A DNA stretch of 64,000 nucleotides from Antarctobacter sediminis (GCF_019218285.1 NZ_JAHUZG010000001.1:124001-188000); one strand, 5' to 3'; shown: positions 1-8,960, counted from the stretch's first letter. Translations and numbers: made by a program. The notes: generated from the letters alone by a model not told the origin.

Positions 1-1
1 C

Positions 2-958
2 TGGTTTGCGGAACGGGCCGATCTGGTCATCGTCTTCTTCGACCCGGACAAGCCGGGCACCACCGGCGAGACGCTACAGGTTTTCAAAGAGGCCCTGAAC
101 GGCATCGACCACAAGCTGTTGATCGTCATGAACAAGATGGATCGCTTTCGCAACCTGCACGATTTCGCCCGCGCCTACGGGGCCTTGTGCTGGAACCTCG
201 GGAAGGTGATTCCGCGCAAGGACCTGCCGCTGATCTACAACACCTATGTTCCCGTGGCGGGGCAGCCGGTTTCAGATCTGCCGACGGCGGATTTCGACAG
301 CGCGCGAGCGGAACTGGTGACCGAACTGTACCGTGTGCCGACCCGCCGCCTGGACAACCTGATCACGCAGATGCAGGGATTTGCCGAACGGCTGCGCCTG
401 CATGTCTTTGTGATCGACGCCGCCGCGCGCCGCTTTCGGCGGTTGCGCAACCGCTGGCGATTGTCGCTGGGGGCGCTCTTTGCCGGGCTGTCAGGCGCCG
501 CTGTGGTGACCGGACTGATCATTGCGCTGCCGGTTGTGGCGGCTGTCTTGGCAATGCTCGTGGCCATCGTGGAACTGGTTGTCTTGCCGAAGACGCGCAA
601 GCGGATGGTCGCGCGGTTCGACGATGTCTTTGAGCGCATCTATGAAAGGGAATTGCTGGTGCGCGACCGGGCCGAGGATCTGCGGGCCTTGTGGGCAGAG
701 GTTTTGCCCCGCGCGCGCGACGTTGCGATGAAATGCGGCCTGCAATCCTTTCCAAGGTTGTCGCGGTCAGACCGCATCAAGCTGGATGAATTGATCGACG
801 AAGCCATCCCCAAGCTGCGCAGCGATCTCTACGGCCATTTCAACGCAAAGGAGGGCAGCGTCGAACCGCTGGACACTTACCTGTCCGGTCTGTCGGAGGA
901 CATGCCGTCCGACAAAGGCGAGCTTTCCCCGGACTGGCGGGGCCGCAAGGCTGGCTGA
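2..958 (+). CDS. Dynamin-like GTPase, 3' part (5' end outside window)
   Basis: The reading frame is open from base 2 with no start needed, so the gene begins left of the window. The visible part carries a G4 motif NKMD near base 130 preceded by a DLVIVFFDPDKPG segment like the G3-to-G4 region of EHD/dynamin-family GTPases. A hydrophobic stretch of about 40 residues (bases 465-590, LSLGALFAGLSG onward) looks like a membrane hairpin, and a helical tail follows. Family knowledge suggests GTP-driven membrane binding or remodelling; the exact role is unknown. P-loop and switch I are not visible. It is followed 213 bp downstream by an ATPase gene on the same strand. Confidence 0.65.
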   Translation, partial: WFAERADLVIVFFDPDKPGTTGETLQVFKEALNGIDHKLLIVMNKMDRFRNLHDFARAYGALCWNLGKVIPRKDLPLIYNTYVPVAGQPVSDLPTADFDSARAELVTELYRVPTRRLDNLITQMQGFAERLRLHVFVIDAAARRFRRLRNRWRLSLGALFAGLSGAAVVTGLIIALPVVAAVLAMLVAIVELVVLPKTRKRMVARFDDVFERIYERELLVRDRAEDLRALWAEVLPRARDVAMKCGLQSFPRLSRSDRIKLDELIDEAIPKLRSDLYGHFNAKEGSVEPLDTYLSGLSEDMPSDKGELSPDWRGRKAG

Positions 959-1171
959 ACTGGTCTGCATCTCAGGCCTCAATCCGACGTCGCCACAGGC
1001 GGCGCAATGGATTGGGTGAATCTCAGGGTTTTTGACCGCCCGGAGGGATGAAAACGCACCTTGGCACGTTTGTGTTGGTGAAGGCGCGGGCAAAGCGTCT
1101 GGCCGCGGCGGTTGCGCGCGCAGGTCAGGCGAAGGCCCGCGACGTTTCAGAGATTGGGAGGGAAGACAAGG

Positions 1172-3451
1172 ATGCATCAAGTCACGTCAATCACGCCGGC
1201 GCTGGCCGTCAACGCCCCGTCGGATGTTGCGACCGGACAGGAAGCGGGCTTTCGGCTGCGCCGATACCGGGTGACGAACTTCCGCTCTGTCACCGACTCC
1301 GGCTATCTTGACCTCGACCGCGTCACGGCGCTGATCGGCGTGAATGAATCCGGCAAGACAAACCTCCTTTTGCCGCTTTGGAAACTGAACCCTGCCGGTG
1401 ATGGCGCGATTGATCCGACCTCGGACTTTCCCAAGGCCTTGTTCGGCACGATCCGGCAATCACCGGGTGCCTTTCCATTCGTCACGGCGGAATTCGAAAC
1501 CGGCGAAGCGGCGGCTGAACTCGCCGCGCTTGGCCGCATTCCGGAAGAGGCGGCGGCCGTGGTCTCTGTCAGCCGCAGCTATGATGGCAGCTATCTGGTC
1601 AGTTTCCCGCTTCATCGCCCGCGCAAGACCAACGATTGCGCCGATGTGCAAAAGCAGGTTCTGGAAACGCTGGAGCGCCTTTCCACATACGAGGAAACCG
1701 ACGGGGATCTGGCGGCGCAGGCGAAAGAGGTTCTTGCGGAAATCCGCGATGAACTGTCTGGCGGGGCGCCCCTGACGGCAAACGACCTGATGCGCCTGCG
1801 CAATCGCGTAGGGGCCCTGGTGCCCGAGGATGCGCCCGACTCGGGCGAGGGCGCATCGGCGCTGGTCGACGACCTGCGGGCGCTGCGCAGGGGCCTTGGC
1901 GAGCGCATGGCACGCATTCTTGCACCGGACCCCGGGCAGTTGGATCCGGTGCGGGAGTTCGTGCTCTCGCGGATGCCGGTTTTTGTCTATTACTCGAACT
2001 ACGGCAATCTGGATTCCGAGATCTACCTGCCTCATGTAGTGGATAATATTCAGCGTGCCGACCTTGGTGCCAAGGAGGCAGCCAAGGCACGCACGCTGCG
2101 GGTCTTGTTCGGGTTCGTCGGCCTTGAGGCCGCAGAGATCCTTGAACTCGGGCGCGACTTTCGCGACATCATCGAAGAAGCAGAGGCCGAAGCGCTGGCG
2201 CGCGAAGGAAAGATGGGGCTGGTCCGGTCGCTTGTCGAACGCGCCCGGACGCAGGAACGCGGACCCGATGCGGCCATGCTGGCACAGATCGCAGAAGCCA
2301 AGCGCACCCGTTCCATCCTTCTGCAATCGGCCAGCACCAAACTGACCGAACATTTCGGCCAATGGTGGAAGCAGGGGGATTACCGCTTCCGGTTTGAAGC
2401 GGACGGCAATCATTTTCGCATCTGGGTGGCCGATGCGAGGCGTCCGCAGGAGGTGGAACTGGAAAACCGCTCGACCGGGCTGCAATGGTTTCTGAGCTTT
2501 TTCCTTGTTTTCCTGCATGAAAGCCGGGGGGCGCATCGCAATGCCGTGCTGCTGCTGGACGAACCGGGCCATTCGCTGCACCCGTTGGCGCAGCGCGATC
2601 TGTCCATGTTTTTTGAAGGTCTCGCGGCGACGAACCAGATCCTCTACACGACGCATTCGCCATTCCTTGTCGGGGCGGACCGTCTGGAGCGCGCGCGCAA
2701 GGTGTTCGTCGATCGGGACGGTTCGACACGGGTCTCTGGTGATCTTGGCAGCGATGAGGGCACCGATACCAAGCGCGGAGCAGGTTTCGCGGTGCGCGCG
2801 GCGCTGAGCATCTCGGTCGCCGATGCGGTATTGCTGGGCTCGGCCCCGGTTCTTGTGAGCAGCACCACCGATCAGATTTATCTGTCCGCAATCAAGACGC
2901 TGCTGATCCGTGCGGGACGCCTGCGCCCGGGGCGCGATATCGTTTTTGCACCGGCAACGGGACCGGGTGTGATGCAGTCCATGGCGCAACTTTTGGCGGG
3001 CGAAGGGACGGGAATGCCGCCGGTCATCGTCGGCGGGCACGAGGGGGCTTTTGCCGAACCGGCCCTGCGCGACGGGACAGAGGCCGCCGTGCCATCGGAG
3101 TCTGTCATCCGGCTTGACCGGGTGAGCGGGATCAGCGGTGCCCGGATCGAGGACGTCATCGGGGCAGAACTGCTTGCGCCGCTGGTGGACAGGGTGGAAC
3201 GTCGCCCCGACCGGCTGTTCGTGGATGTCCTGCGCCCGGATGTGCCGTTGGTGCCGCAGGTCGAACGCTGGGCCGAACAGGAGGGCATCATGCTGGCGCC
3301 GGACTGGCGGCGGCAACTGGCGCTGCGGGCCAAGGCGCGCCTTTTGGAAATGGCGCCGGACCGGATTGCCGCGGAGACCATGGATCTCTGGGGTGACCTG
3401 ATGGACCGCGTGATGCGCGCGAGCGATGCCCGATCGCGCTGCGGCGGGTAA
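1172..3451 (+). CDS. OLD-like AAA ATPase with degenerate TOPRIM region
   Basis: 759 aa. The ATG at 1172 follows a purine-rich GGGAGGGAAGACAAGG site; an in-frame codon at 1112 has no such site. Walker A is GVNESGKTN at residues 56-64, in the FRSVTDSGYLDLDR context typical of OLD/RecF-type ATPases. An ABC-like signature (STGLQWF), Walker B (AVLLLDEPGHSLHP, about residue 458) and a YTTHSPFLV switch histidine follow. The C-terminal 200 residues sit where OLD nucleases have TOPRIM, but the expected acidic residues are changed (VLVSSTTDQIYL in place of a vEGxxD-type motif). So ATPase is well supported and nuclease activity is doubtful. It may relate to DNA repair or phage defence; no partner gene is visible. 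Confidence 0.75.
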   Translation: MHQVTSITPALAVNAPSDVATGQEAGFRLRRYRVTNFRSVTDSGYLDLDRVTALIGVNESGKTNLLLPLWKLNPAGDGAIDPTSDFPKALFGTIRQSPGAFPFVTAEFETGEAAAELAALGRIPEEAAAVVSVSRSYDGSYLVSFPLHRPRKTNDCADVQKQVLETLERLSTYEETDGDLAAQAKEVLAEIRDELSGGAPLTANDLMRLRNRVGALVPEDAPDSGEGASALVDDLRALRRGLGERMARILAPDPGQLDPVREFVLSRMPVFVYYSNYGNLDSEIYLPHVVDNIQRADLGAKEAAKARTLRVLFGFVGLEAAEILELGRDFRDIIEEAEAEALAREGKMGLVRSLVERARTQERGPDAAMLAQIAEAKRTRSILLQSASTKLTEHFGQWWKQGDYRFRFEADGNHFRIWVADARRPQEVELENRSTGLQWFLSFFLVFLHESRGAHRNAVLLLDEPGHSLHPLAQRDLSMFFEGLAATNQILYTTHSPFLVGADRLERARKVFVDRDGSTRVSGDLGSDEGTDTKRGAGFAVRAALSISVADAVLLGSAPVLVSSTTDQIYLSAIKTLLIRAGRLRPGRDIVFAPATGPGVMQSMAQLLAGEGTGMPPVIVGGHEGAFAEPALRDGTEAAVPSESVIRLDRVSGISGARIEDVIGAELLAPLVDRVERRPDRLFVDVLRPDVPLVPQVERWAEQEGIMLAPDWRRQLALRAKARLLEMAPDRIAAETMDLWGDLMDRVMRASDARSRCGG

Positions 3452-3469
3452 AGGGGCGGTACGGGCGGG

Positions 3470-3537
3470 GAGGGGGCGCTGCCCCCTCTTGGCCTGACGG
3501 CCAATTCACCCCCGGGATATTTTAGGACAGAAGAAAG
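3470..3537 (+). repeat. GC-rich two-hairpin repeat, copy A
   Basis: Begins 19 bp after the ATPase stop. It has a perfect 8-bp stem GAGGGGGC/GCCCCCTC with a GCT loop (3470-3488), a second GGC/GCC hairpin, then CCCCCGGGATATTTTAGGACA. The same order of parts occurs at 10421-10481 behind another gene, so this is a dispersed intergenic repeat that may act as a terminator. Confidence 0.7.
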
Positions 3538-3679
3538 GCGTGGAGTTTCGCGGGGTGTTGGCGGCGGGTTTGCTCAAGGCTTGGGCCATGCGCGGAGCCG
3601 CAGGCCCCCCTGTGCGGGCGGGCACTTTTGTTGCGGGGGCTTGTGGTTTACATATTGCCTGTTCACACGGAGACAGTTC

Positions 3680-4456
3680 ATGGCGCGCCCCATCGTCGGC
3701 ATCATCGGCAACCAGTACCTGATCAACGATCAGTATCCTACCCATGCAGGGGGCACGATGAACTCGGAGGCTGTGTCGGAAGTGTCGGGATGCCTGCCTG
3801 TGGTGATCCCGTCGGATCCGCGGCTGGTGTCGGTGAACGAGTTGTTGGACGCCTTTGACGGGTTTGTCCTGACCGGGGGACGGCCCAACGTGCATCCCGA
3901 GGAATACGGTGAGGAATGGACCGAGGCGCATGGCCAGCCGGACCGAAATCGCGACGCGATCACCTTGCCATTGGTGCGGGCCTGTGTGCAGCGGGGACAG
4001 CCGTTTCTTGGCATTTGCCGCGGTTTTCAAGAGGTCAACGTCGCCATGGGTGGGTCGCTTTATCCGGAGATCCGCGAATTGCCGGGTCGCATGAACCACC
4101 GGATGCCGCCGGACGGCACGCTGGAAGAGAAATTCGCCCTGCGCCACAAGGTGAGCCTGACCGAGGGCGGACCGTTTCATCATCTTTTCGGTGCGACCGA
4201 GGTGATGACCAACACGCTGCACGGGCAGGGGATCAAACACCCGGGGGCGCGGATTGTCGTTGACGGGCACGCGCCGGATGGTACGCCCGAGGCGATTTAT
4301 GTCCGCGACGCGCCGGGCTTTACCCTGTCGGTGCAATGGCATCCGGAGTGGAATGCCGCCAATGACCCTGTGTCGCGCCCCTTGTTCGAAGCCTTTGGCC
4401 GGGCGGTGCATGACTGGTCCCGAAAAGGGGCCGAAGGACTGCGGGCGGCGGTTTGA
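3680..4456 (+). CDS. Class I glutamine amidotransferase-like hydrolase (peptidase C26, PuuD-like)
   Basis: 258 aa, start ATG 3680 after GGAG at 3669-3672. The C26 family hydrolyses gamma-glutamyl bonds, for example gamma-glutamyl-GABA in putrescine breakdown. Visible features are GIIGNQYLI at the start, FVLTGGRPNVHPEEY, the nucleophile elbow PFLGICRGFQEVNVAMGG with the catalytic Cys in GICRG, and the late SVQWHPEW motif with the catalytic His. The length is normal for the family. No other polyamine genes adjoin it, so the substrate is inferred only from family membership. It converges with the molybdenum hydroxylase operon. Confidence 0.85.
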   Translation: MARPIVGIIGNQYLINDQYPTHAGGTMNSEAVSEVSGCLPVVIPSDPRLVSVNELLDAFDGFVLTGGRPNVHPEEYGEEWTEAHGQPDRNRDAITLPLVRACVQRGQPFLGICRGFQEVNVAMGGSLYPEIRELPGRMNHRMPPDGTLEEKFALRHKVSLTEGGPFHHLFGATEVMTNTLHGQGIKHPGARIVVDGHAPDGTPEAIYVRDAPGFTLSVQWHPEWNAANDPVSRPLFEAFGRAVHDWSRKGAEGLRAAV

Positions 4457-4492
4457 AGCCTGTTCCGGCTGGACCATGTTTTTTTTCGGCTG

Positions 4493-4528
4493 GAGAAGAA
4501 AACGGCCCCCGCCGGGACAGCAGGGGCC
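4493..4528 (-). terminator. Candidate terminator for the iorB-like gene
   Basis: Read on the minus strand, a GGCCCC/GGGGCC hairpin (4504-4528) is followed by GTTTTCTTCTCC. It lies about 180 bases beyond the stop of the minus-strand molybdenum subunit, leaving a long structured 3' tail. Confidence 0.55.
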
Positions 4529-4574
4529 AAGATCGTTAACAGCGTGCCCAGGAACAGCCTGGTTGGGATAGTCT

Positions 4575-4598
4575 ATACCTTCGGGTATCGTCTTTTCC
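4575..4598 (+). terminator. Short UUCG-loop hairpin plus U-rich tail
   Basis: ATACC-TTCG-GGTAT (4575-4588) followed by CGTCTTTTCC. It may terminate transcription of the amidotransferase-like gene. The stem is only 5 bp, so support is moderate. Confidence 0.4.
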
Positions 4599-4708
4599 TG
4601 TGCAAGGACCGTGGTAGAATCGAGGGAAAATTCCCCCTCTTTGCCAGGTCTTGAAACAATCCGAAGCAATTTGAGAGTGCCCCGGACGGGACCGGCGCGC
4701 CCGTTCGT

Positions 4709-6946
4709 TCAGACGTGGAAGTCGAACTCTTTGTTGAGAGGCAGGCTGCGCGCGCGTTTACCGGTCAGGTCGAACAGGGCATTGGCAAGGGCCGGCGCGG
4801 CGGGGGGCGTGCCCACCTCGCCGATGCCGTTCAAACGCTCTTGGTTTTCCAGAACCTTGACGGCGACGCGCGGCATCTGTGGCATGCGCAGCGGATCGTA
4901 GTCCGGGAAGTTCTGCTGTTCGACCCGGCCATCGGCAAAGGTGATCTCCTCGCCGATCGCCGCCGACAGGCCATAGGCCATGGCGCCGGTCAACTGGGCC
5001 TCGATAATCGACGGATCCAGCGCCACGCCGGGGTCTGCGGCGATCCAGGCGTCGGTCAGGCGGATCATGCCGTCGGTCTCGCGGACTTCGATCACCATGG
5101 CCGTCGGGGTGCCGAAGCTATAGACCATGGCCAATCCGCGCCCGACGCCCTCCTCGGTCTTGCCGGTCCAGCCGGACATGTCGCGCACCGCCTCCAGCAC
5201 GTAGAAGGCGGGCAGCCATTCGTCACGGGTGAGTTTCAGGCGCATCTCCAGCGGATCGGCCCCTGCCGCCACTGCCAGTTCATCCATGAAGCTTTCGTGG
5301 AAGAACCCGTTGAAACTGGCCCCGACCGAGCGCCAGAAGCCCAGCGGCGGCGCGATGTCGGCCTTGTGGCCGCGCACGCGGTAGTTCGGGATGCCGTAGG
5401 GCTGATTGTAGATGCCGTCGACGATCCCCTTGTCGGGGCCGCCGGGCGCAAAGCCGACCCAGCGTTTCAATGCCTGCTGCGCGATGGAGGGCGACGAGAC
5501 CTGTGCATCGAAAGCCAGTGGCTGGCCATCCTTCACCGCGCCCTTGATCCGCGCGATGGCGGCGGGGCGGTAATAGTCATGGGTCATGTCCTCTTCGCGC
5601 GACCAGGTGACGTTGACCGGCGTGCCGGGCACCGCCTTGGCGATGCGCGTGGCGATCACCGCATAGTCGAATTCTCCGCGCCGGCCAAATCCGCCGCCCA
5701 TCAGCGTGACGTTGACCTCGACCTCTTCGGGGGCGATGCCCGCCTCGGCGGCGCAGGCGTCGCGCAGGAAGGTCGGCCCCTGGTTGCCGCACCACAGGCG
5801 CAGGTGCTGACCGTCGAACCAGGCGGTCGCGTTCATCGGCTCCATCGTGGCGTGGGCAAGGAAGGGCACGCGGTATTCGGCTTCGATCGTGGTCGCGCCC
5901 GAGGGCAGCTTGTCCGGGTTGCCATCGTCGCGCAGGGTCGAGTTCGGGTCCGCGTCGAATGCGGCCTCGATGGCTGTGACCATCTCATCGGTGGAGGCCG
6001 GGTAGGGGGCCGGACCCCAGTCGACCTCGATCGCGTCGACGGCTTGTTGGGCAAGCCATGTGTTCGTGGCGATCACCGCAAGCCCGTCGCCGAGATCCAC
6101 GACCTTTTCGACGCCGGGCATCCGGCTGGCCTCGAAGGCATCGTAGGATGCCATCGCGCCGCGCGTGGGCGACATGCGGACGGCGGCAAAGCGCATCCCC
6201 GGCAGGCGCGTGTCGATGCCGAACTGCGCGGTGCCGGTGGATTTTGCCGGAATATCCTTTCGGAGCAGGGATTTGCCCAGCAGTTTCCAATCGCGGCGGT
6301 CGCGCAGTTCCACCTTGGGTGGCTCCACCGTCGCGGCCTCGGCGGCCAGTTCGGTATAGGGGATCGCGGTGCCGTCCGGCGCGATCACGCTGCCGTTTTC
6401 GGTGCGCAGATCCGCGACCGGCAGGTTCAACCGGTTGGCGGCGGCGGTCTTCAGCATCTCGCGGGCGGCGGCGCCGGTGACGCGCATCCGCTCGTAGCCG
6501 TCTTTCATGGCGGTCGATCCGCCGGTGACCTGCATGGAAAAGACCTTGCCCATGACGCCCATCATCTCGCCCAGGGAATGCTGGAAGGAGGACGCGTCAT
6601 AGCCCTTGTGGTTCAGCCCTTCGCCCATCAGCGCGCTGTTGTAGTAGGCCTGTGCCGGCGGGCCGTGGATGATGTTCACCGCGTCCCAGTCGAGGTCCAT
6701 TTCCTCGGCGATCAGCGCGGCCCATGTGGTCATCGTGCCCTGACCCATTTCGGCGCGGGGGGCGATCAGCGTCACGCCCTCGGCGTCAACCACGACAAAG
6801 GCGTTCAATGCGGCCTCGCCTGCGCCCGGTTTCAGGGGGTTGGGCGCGGGGCGGCTGACATACCATGCGCCAAAGGCCGCGCCCCCGGCCACGGCCACGG
6901 CGCCGAACAGAAAGGTGCGGCGGGCGATCTTGCCGATGCTTGCCAT
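4709..6946 (-). CDS. Molybdopterin-binding subunit of xanthine dehydrogenase-family hydroxylase (IorB-like)
   Basis: 745 aa, matching IorB-type fused molybdenum subunits. The N-terminus ARRTFLFGAVAVAGG is a Tat-type signal, so the folded enzyme should be exported. Expected family features include MGQGTMTTWAALIAEEMDLD near residue 70, a MGGGFGRRGEFD molybdopterin-binding segment and a late GIGEVGTPPAAPALANA motif. Such enzymes hydroxylate N-heterocycles or oxidise aldehydes; the substrate cannot be read from sequence. It follows the [2Fe-2S] subunit gene by 3 bp in one operon divergent from a TetR regulator. Confidence 0.88.
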   Translation of the reverse strand: MASIGKIARRTFLFGAVAVAGGAAFGAWYVSRPAPNPLKPGAGEAALNAFVVVDAEGVTLIAPRAEMGQGTMTTWAALIAEEMDLDWDAVNIIHGPPAQAYYNSALMGEGLNHKGYDASSFQHSLGEMMGVMGKVFSMQVTGGSTAMKDGYERMRVTGAAAREMLKTAAANRLNLPVADLRTENGSVIAPDGTAIPYTELAAEAATVEPPKVELRDRRDWKLLGKSLLRKDIPAKSTGTAQFGIDTRLPGMRFAAVRMSPTRGAMASYDAFEASRMPGVEKVVDLGDGLAVIATNTWLAQQAVDAIEVDWGPAPYPASTDEMVTAIEAAFDADPNSTLRDDGNPDKLPSGATTIEAEYRVPFLAHATMEPMNATAWFDGQHLRLWCGNQGPTFLRDACAAEAGIAPEEVEVNVTLMGGGFGRRGEFDYAVIATRIAKAVPGTPVNVTWSREEDMTHDYYRPAAIARIKGAVKDGQPLAFDAQVSSPSIAQQALKRWVGFAPGGPDKGIVDGIYNQPYGIPNYRVRGHKADIAPPLGFWRSVGASFNGFFHESFMDELAVAAGADPLEMRLKLTRDEWLPAFYVLEAVRDMSGWTGKTEEGVGRGLAMVYSFGTPTAMVIEVRETDGMIRLTDAWIAADPGVALDPSIIEAQLTGAMAYGLSAAIGEEITFADGRVEQQNFPDYDPLRMPQMPRVAVKVLENQERLNGIGEVGTPPAAPALANALFDLTGKRARSLPLNKEFDFHV

Positions 6947-6949
6947 GGC

Positions 6950-7405
6950 TCAGGCCTCCCCTGCGGCGGATTTGATGGCGGCGCGGATGCGCGGGTAGGT
7001 GCCACAGCGGCACAGGTTGCCCTGCATGGCGGCGTCGATCTCGTCATCGCTCGGGTTGGGCGTTTCCGCCAGAAGGGCGGCGGCCTGCATGATCTGGCCG
7101 GACTGGCAATAGCCGCATTGCGCCACCTGGTGGTCGATCCAGGCCTGTTGCAAACGGTGCAGCGCCTCGGGCGTTCCCAGCCCCTCGATGGTGGTCACCT
7201 CGCCCCAGACGTCCCCCACGGGCACCTGGCAGGACCGCACCGCTTCGCCGTCGATATGCACGGTGCAGGCGCCGCAGGCCGCCACGCCGCAGCCAAATTT
7301 CGTGCCGGTCAGGTTCAACGCATCGCGCAGTGCCCAAAGCAGCGGGACCTCGTCGGGCAGGTCCACCTCGTGGGCGGTGCCGTTCACGGTAAGCGTGGTG
7401 GCCAT
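6950..7405 (-). CDS. [2Fe-2S] subunit of molybdenum hydroxylase (IorA-like)
   Basis: 151 aa; the ATG at 7405 has a strong AGGAGG just upstream. It contains the plant-type ferredoxin cluster motif [16 protein letters not shown] and the second [2Fe-2S] domain with [10 protein letters not shown] and NLCRCGTY, the standard pattern of XDH-family small subunits. It passes electrons from the molybdenum centre of the next gene's product. It has no signal peptide of its own, so it probably crosses the membrane bound to the Tat-signal-bearing large subunit. No FAD subunit is nearby, as is usual for IorAB-type enzymes, which use another acceptor such as cytochrome c. Confidence 0.9.
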   Translation of the reverse strand: MATTLTVNGTAHEVDLPDEVPLLWALRDALNLTGTKFGCGVAACGACTVHIDGEAVRSCQVPVGDVWGEVTTIEGLGTPEALHRLQQAWIDHQVAQCGYCQSGQIMQAAALLAETPNPSDDEIDAAMQGNLCRCGTYPRIRAAIKSAAGEA

Positions 7406-7424
7406 GTCGTCCTCCTGGAAAGTT

Positions 7425-7484
7425 CCTGACAAAATGCGCGCCATTTGTCAGGGTGTCAATTGACAGTTTTGCGACTTTTTGTCA
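7425..7484. promoter_or_regulatory. Operator array in the iorA/tetR divergent promoter
   Basis: Between the two start codons lie repeated TGACA/TGTCA half-sites. The first is a near-perfect palindrome, CCTGACAAAATG (7425-7436) and CATTTGTCAGG (7442-7452). The second is the perfect palindrome TGTCAATTGACA (7454-7465). The third pairs TGACA 7461-7465 with TGTCA 7480-7484. This fits binding by the adjacent TetR-family protein, controlling itself and the hydroxylase operon. Confidence 0.7.
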
Positions 7485-7495
7485 GAACGTCATTT

Positions 7496-8077
7496 ATGAT
7501 GGATGCATCCGAAACCGAACGTCTCCGACAAGAGGCGATCCTGCAAGCCGCCATGGCGGTGATGTGTCAATACGGCTTTCGCCGCACCTCGATGGAGGAC
7601 ATAGCCCGCGCTGCCGGCATGTCGCGCCCGGCCCTGTACCAGCATTTCCGCAACAAAGAGGACATTGCCCGCCGCATGGTCGAAGTCTATTTCGAGACAG
7701 CGGCGCAGGACGTGGCCACGGCGCTGACCGGGGAGGGCAGCGTGCCAGAGCTTTTGGCGCGCGCATTCCGGGCCAAGGCGGGACCACTGGTGCAGCAACT
7801 TCTGGAAAGCCCGCATGGCGCAGAGCTGTTGGACCAGAAACACAGCCATGCGGCACCAGAGATCGAGGCCGGCACTGCGCGTCTGACCGAAATCTTTGCC
7901 GCATGGCTCCAGCGTGAAGACACCGCCGGGCGGGTCACGCTGGAGGGGGCGGCACAGGAGGTTGCCGAAACCCTGCTGAATGCCCTGAACGGCATCAAGA
8001 AACCGCCCTATGACCGGTTCGTGGCCGAACGCACGCGGCTTGCGCAGTTGTTGGGCCGGGGGCTGGCACCGCGCTGA
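7496..8077 (+). CDS. TetR/AcrR-family transcriptional regulator
   Basis: 193 aa from ATG 7496; a second ATG follows at 7499 and no clear ribosome site is visible. The N-terminal helix-turn-helix is plain (TSMEDIARAAGMSRPALYQHF, then RNKEDI), and the rest is a helical ligand-binding domain of normal size. It is divergent from the IorAB-like genes across a 90-bp gap full of TGTCA inverted half-sites, so it most likely represses that operon until an aromatic or aldehyde effector binds. The effector is unknown. Confidence 0.88.
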   Translation: MMDASETERLRQEAILQAAMAVMCQYGFRRTSMEDIARAAGMSRPALYQHFRNKEDIARRMVEVYFETAAQDVATALTGEGSVPELLARAFRAKAGPLVQQLLESPHGAELLDQKHSHAAPEIEAGTARLTEIFAAWLQREDTAGRVTLEGAAQEVAETLLNALNGIKKPPYDRFVAERTRLAQLLGRGLAPR

Positions 8078-8086
8078 GCGGTTTTC

Positions 8087-8836
8087 TCAGACCTCGCCGC
8101 CAGCAATCTGGATTGCCTGACCGTTGACGCTGCCCGAAGCCTCGTGGCACAGCCAGACCGCCGCCTGAGCGACTTCTTCCGGGGCAATCAGACGTCCGTG
8201 CGGATTGACGTCCACCATGGCGGCGCGGGCCTCGGCCTCGGACCAGCCGGTGCGCTTCATGATGCTGTCCACGTTCATGGTCACGATGTCCGTGTCGACA
8301 TAGGCCGGGCACAAGGCATTGAAGGTATAGGGTTTCTTGGCGTAATCCGCCGCCAGTGCCCGGATCAGCCCCATCAGCGCGTGTTTCGAGGCGGTGTAGG
8401 TTGCGCCGCCCTTCAATCCCTTGATCCCCGCGATAGAGGACACCGCGATGACGCGGCCCCAGTCCGTTTCGACCATGGTCTTGAGGCATTCGCGGATGGT
8501 CAGAAAGGCGCCGTCCACATTGGTGGCCATCATGGTCCGCCAGAACGCCATGTCCGTCTTGAGGATCGACCGCCCCTCGGCAATCCCGGCATTGGGCACG
8601 CAGATCTGCACCGGGCCGCGATCCTCGACCGCCGCCGCGACGCCATGCACGACCGAGGCCTCGTCCATCACATCCATCGCCAGCGGAAAGATATGGTCCG
8701 AGCGCGCGGCCTCCAACCGGTCGACATTGCGCCCGGTGATCGTGACCTGCGCCCCTTCGGCGGCCAGCGCCTGCGCAATAGCCAGACCGATGCCGCTACC
8801 GCCGCCCGTGACCAGCGCGTGTTTTCCATTCAGCAT
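8087..8836 (-). CDS. SDR-family oxidoreductase (3-hydroxybutyrate dehydrogenase-like)
   Basis: 249 aa, classical short-chain dehydrogenase. TGGGSGIG near residue 10 is the NAD(P) site, followed by VPNAGIAEG, catalytic Ser in VIAVSSIAGIKG and catalytic Tyr/Lys in YTASKHAL. The NALCPAYVDTDIV stretch and overall length resemble D-3-hydroxybutyrate dehydrogenases, but substrate assignment within SDRs is weak. It converges on the tetR gene with a 9-bp gap, so it is separately transcribed. Confidence 0.8.
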   Translation of the reverse strand: MLNGKHALVTGGGSGIGLAIAQALAAEGAQVTITGRNVDRLEAARSDHIFPLAMDVMDEASVVHGVAAAVEDRGPVQICVPNAGIAEGRSILKTDMAFWRTMMATNVDGAFLTIRECLKTMVETDWGRVIAVSSIAGIKGLKGGATYTASKHALMGLIRALAADYAKKPYTFNALCPAYVDTDIVTMNVDSIMKRTGWSEAEARAAMVDVNPHGRLIAPEEVAQAAVWLCHEASGSVNGQAIQIAGGEV

Positions 8837-8960
8837 GGTGTCCTCCCTGATGTTCCGCGCAGCCTACAGCGGCGCGGGGCTGTGACAAGAGGTCCGCGAC
8901 GGAACGCTTGGCAATGCTATTCACGCATGTGAATGTATCGATGATTTTCGGGAGGATCTC

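Noticed and set aside
4497-4660. SRP RNA or another known housekeeping RNA
   Set aside because: The SRP RNA loop signature is absent; only generic hairpins are visible.
3506-4669. 387-codon minus-strand frame over the amidotransferase-like gene
   Set aside because: The plus-strand protein has all catalytic motifs; the antisense frame has none.
4715-7429. 904-codon open frame on the plus strand
   Set aside because: It lies opposite the clear IorAB-like genes and shows no domain; long antisense frames are expected in GC-rich DNA.
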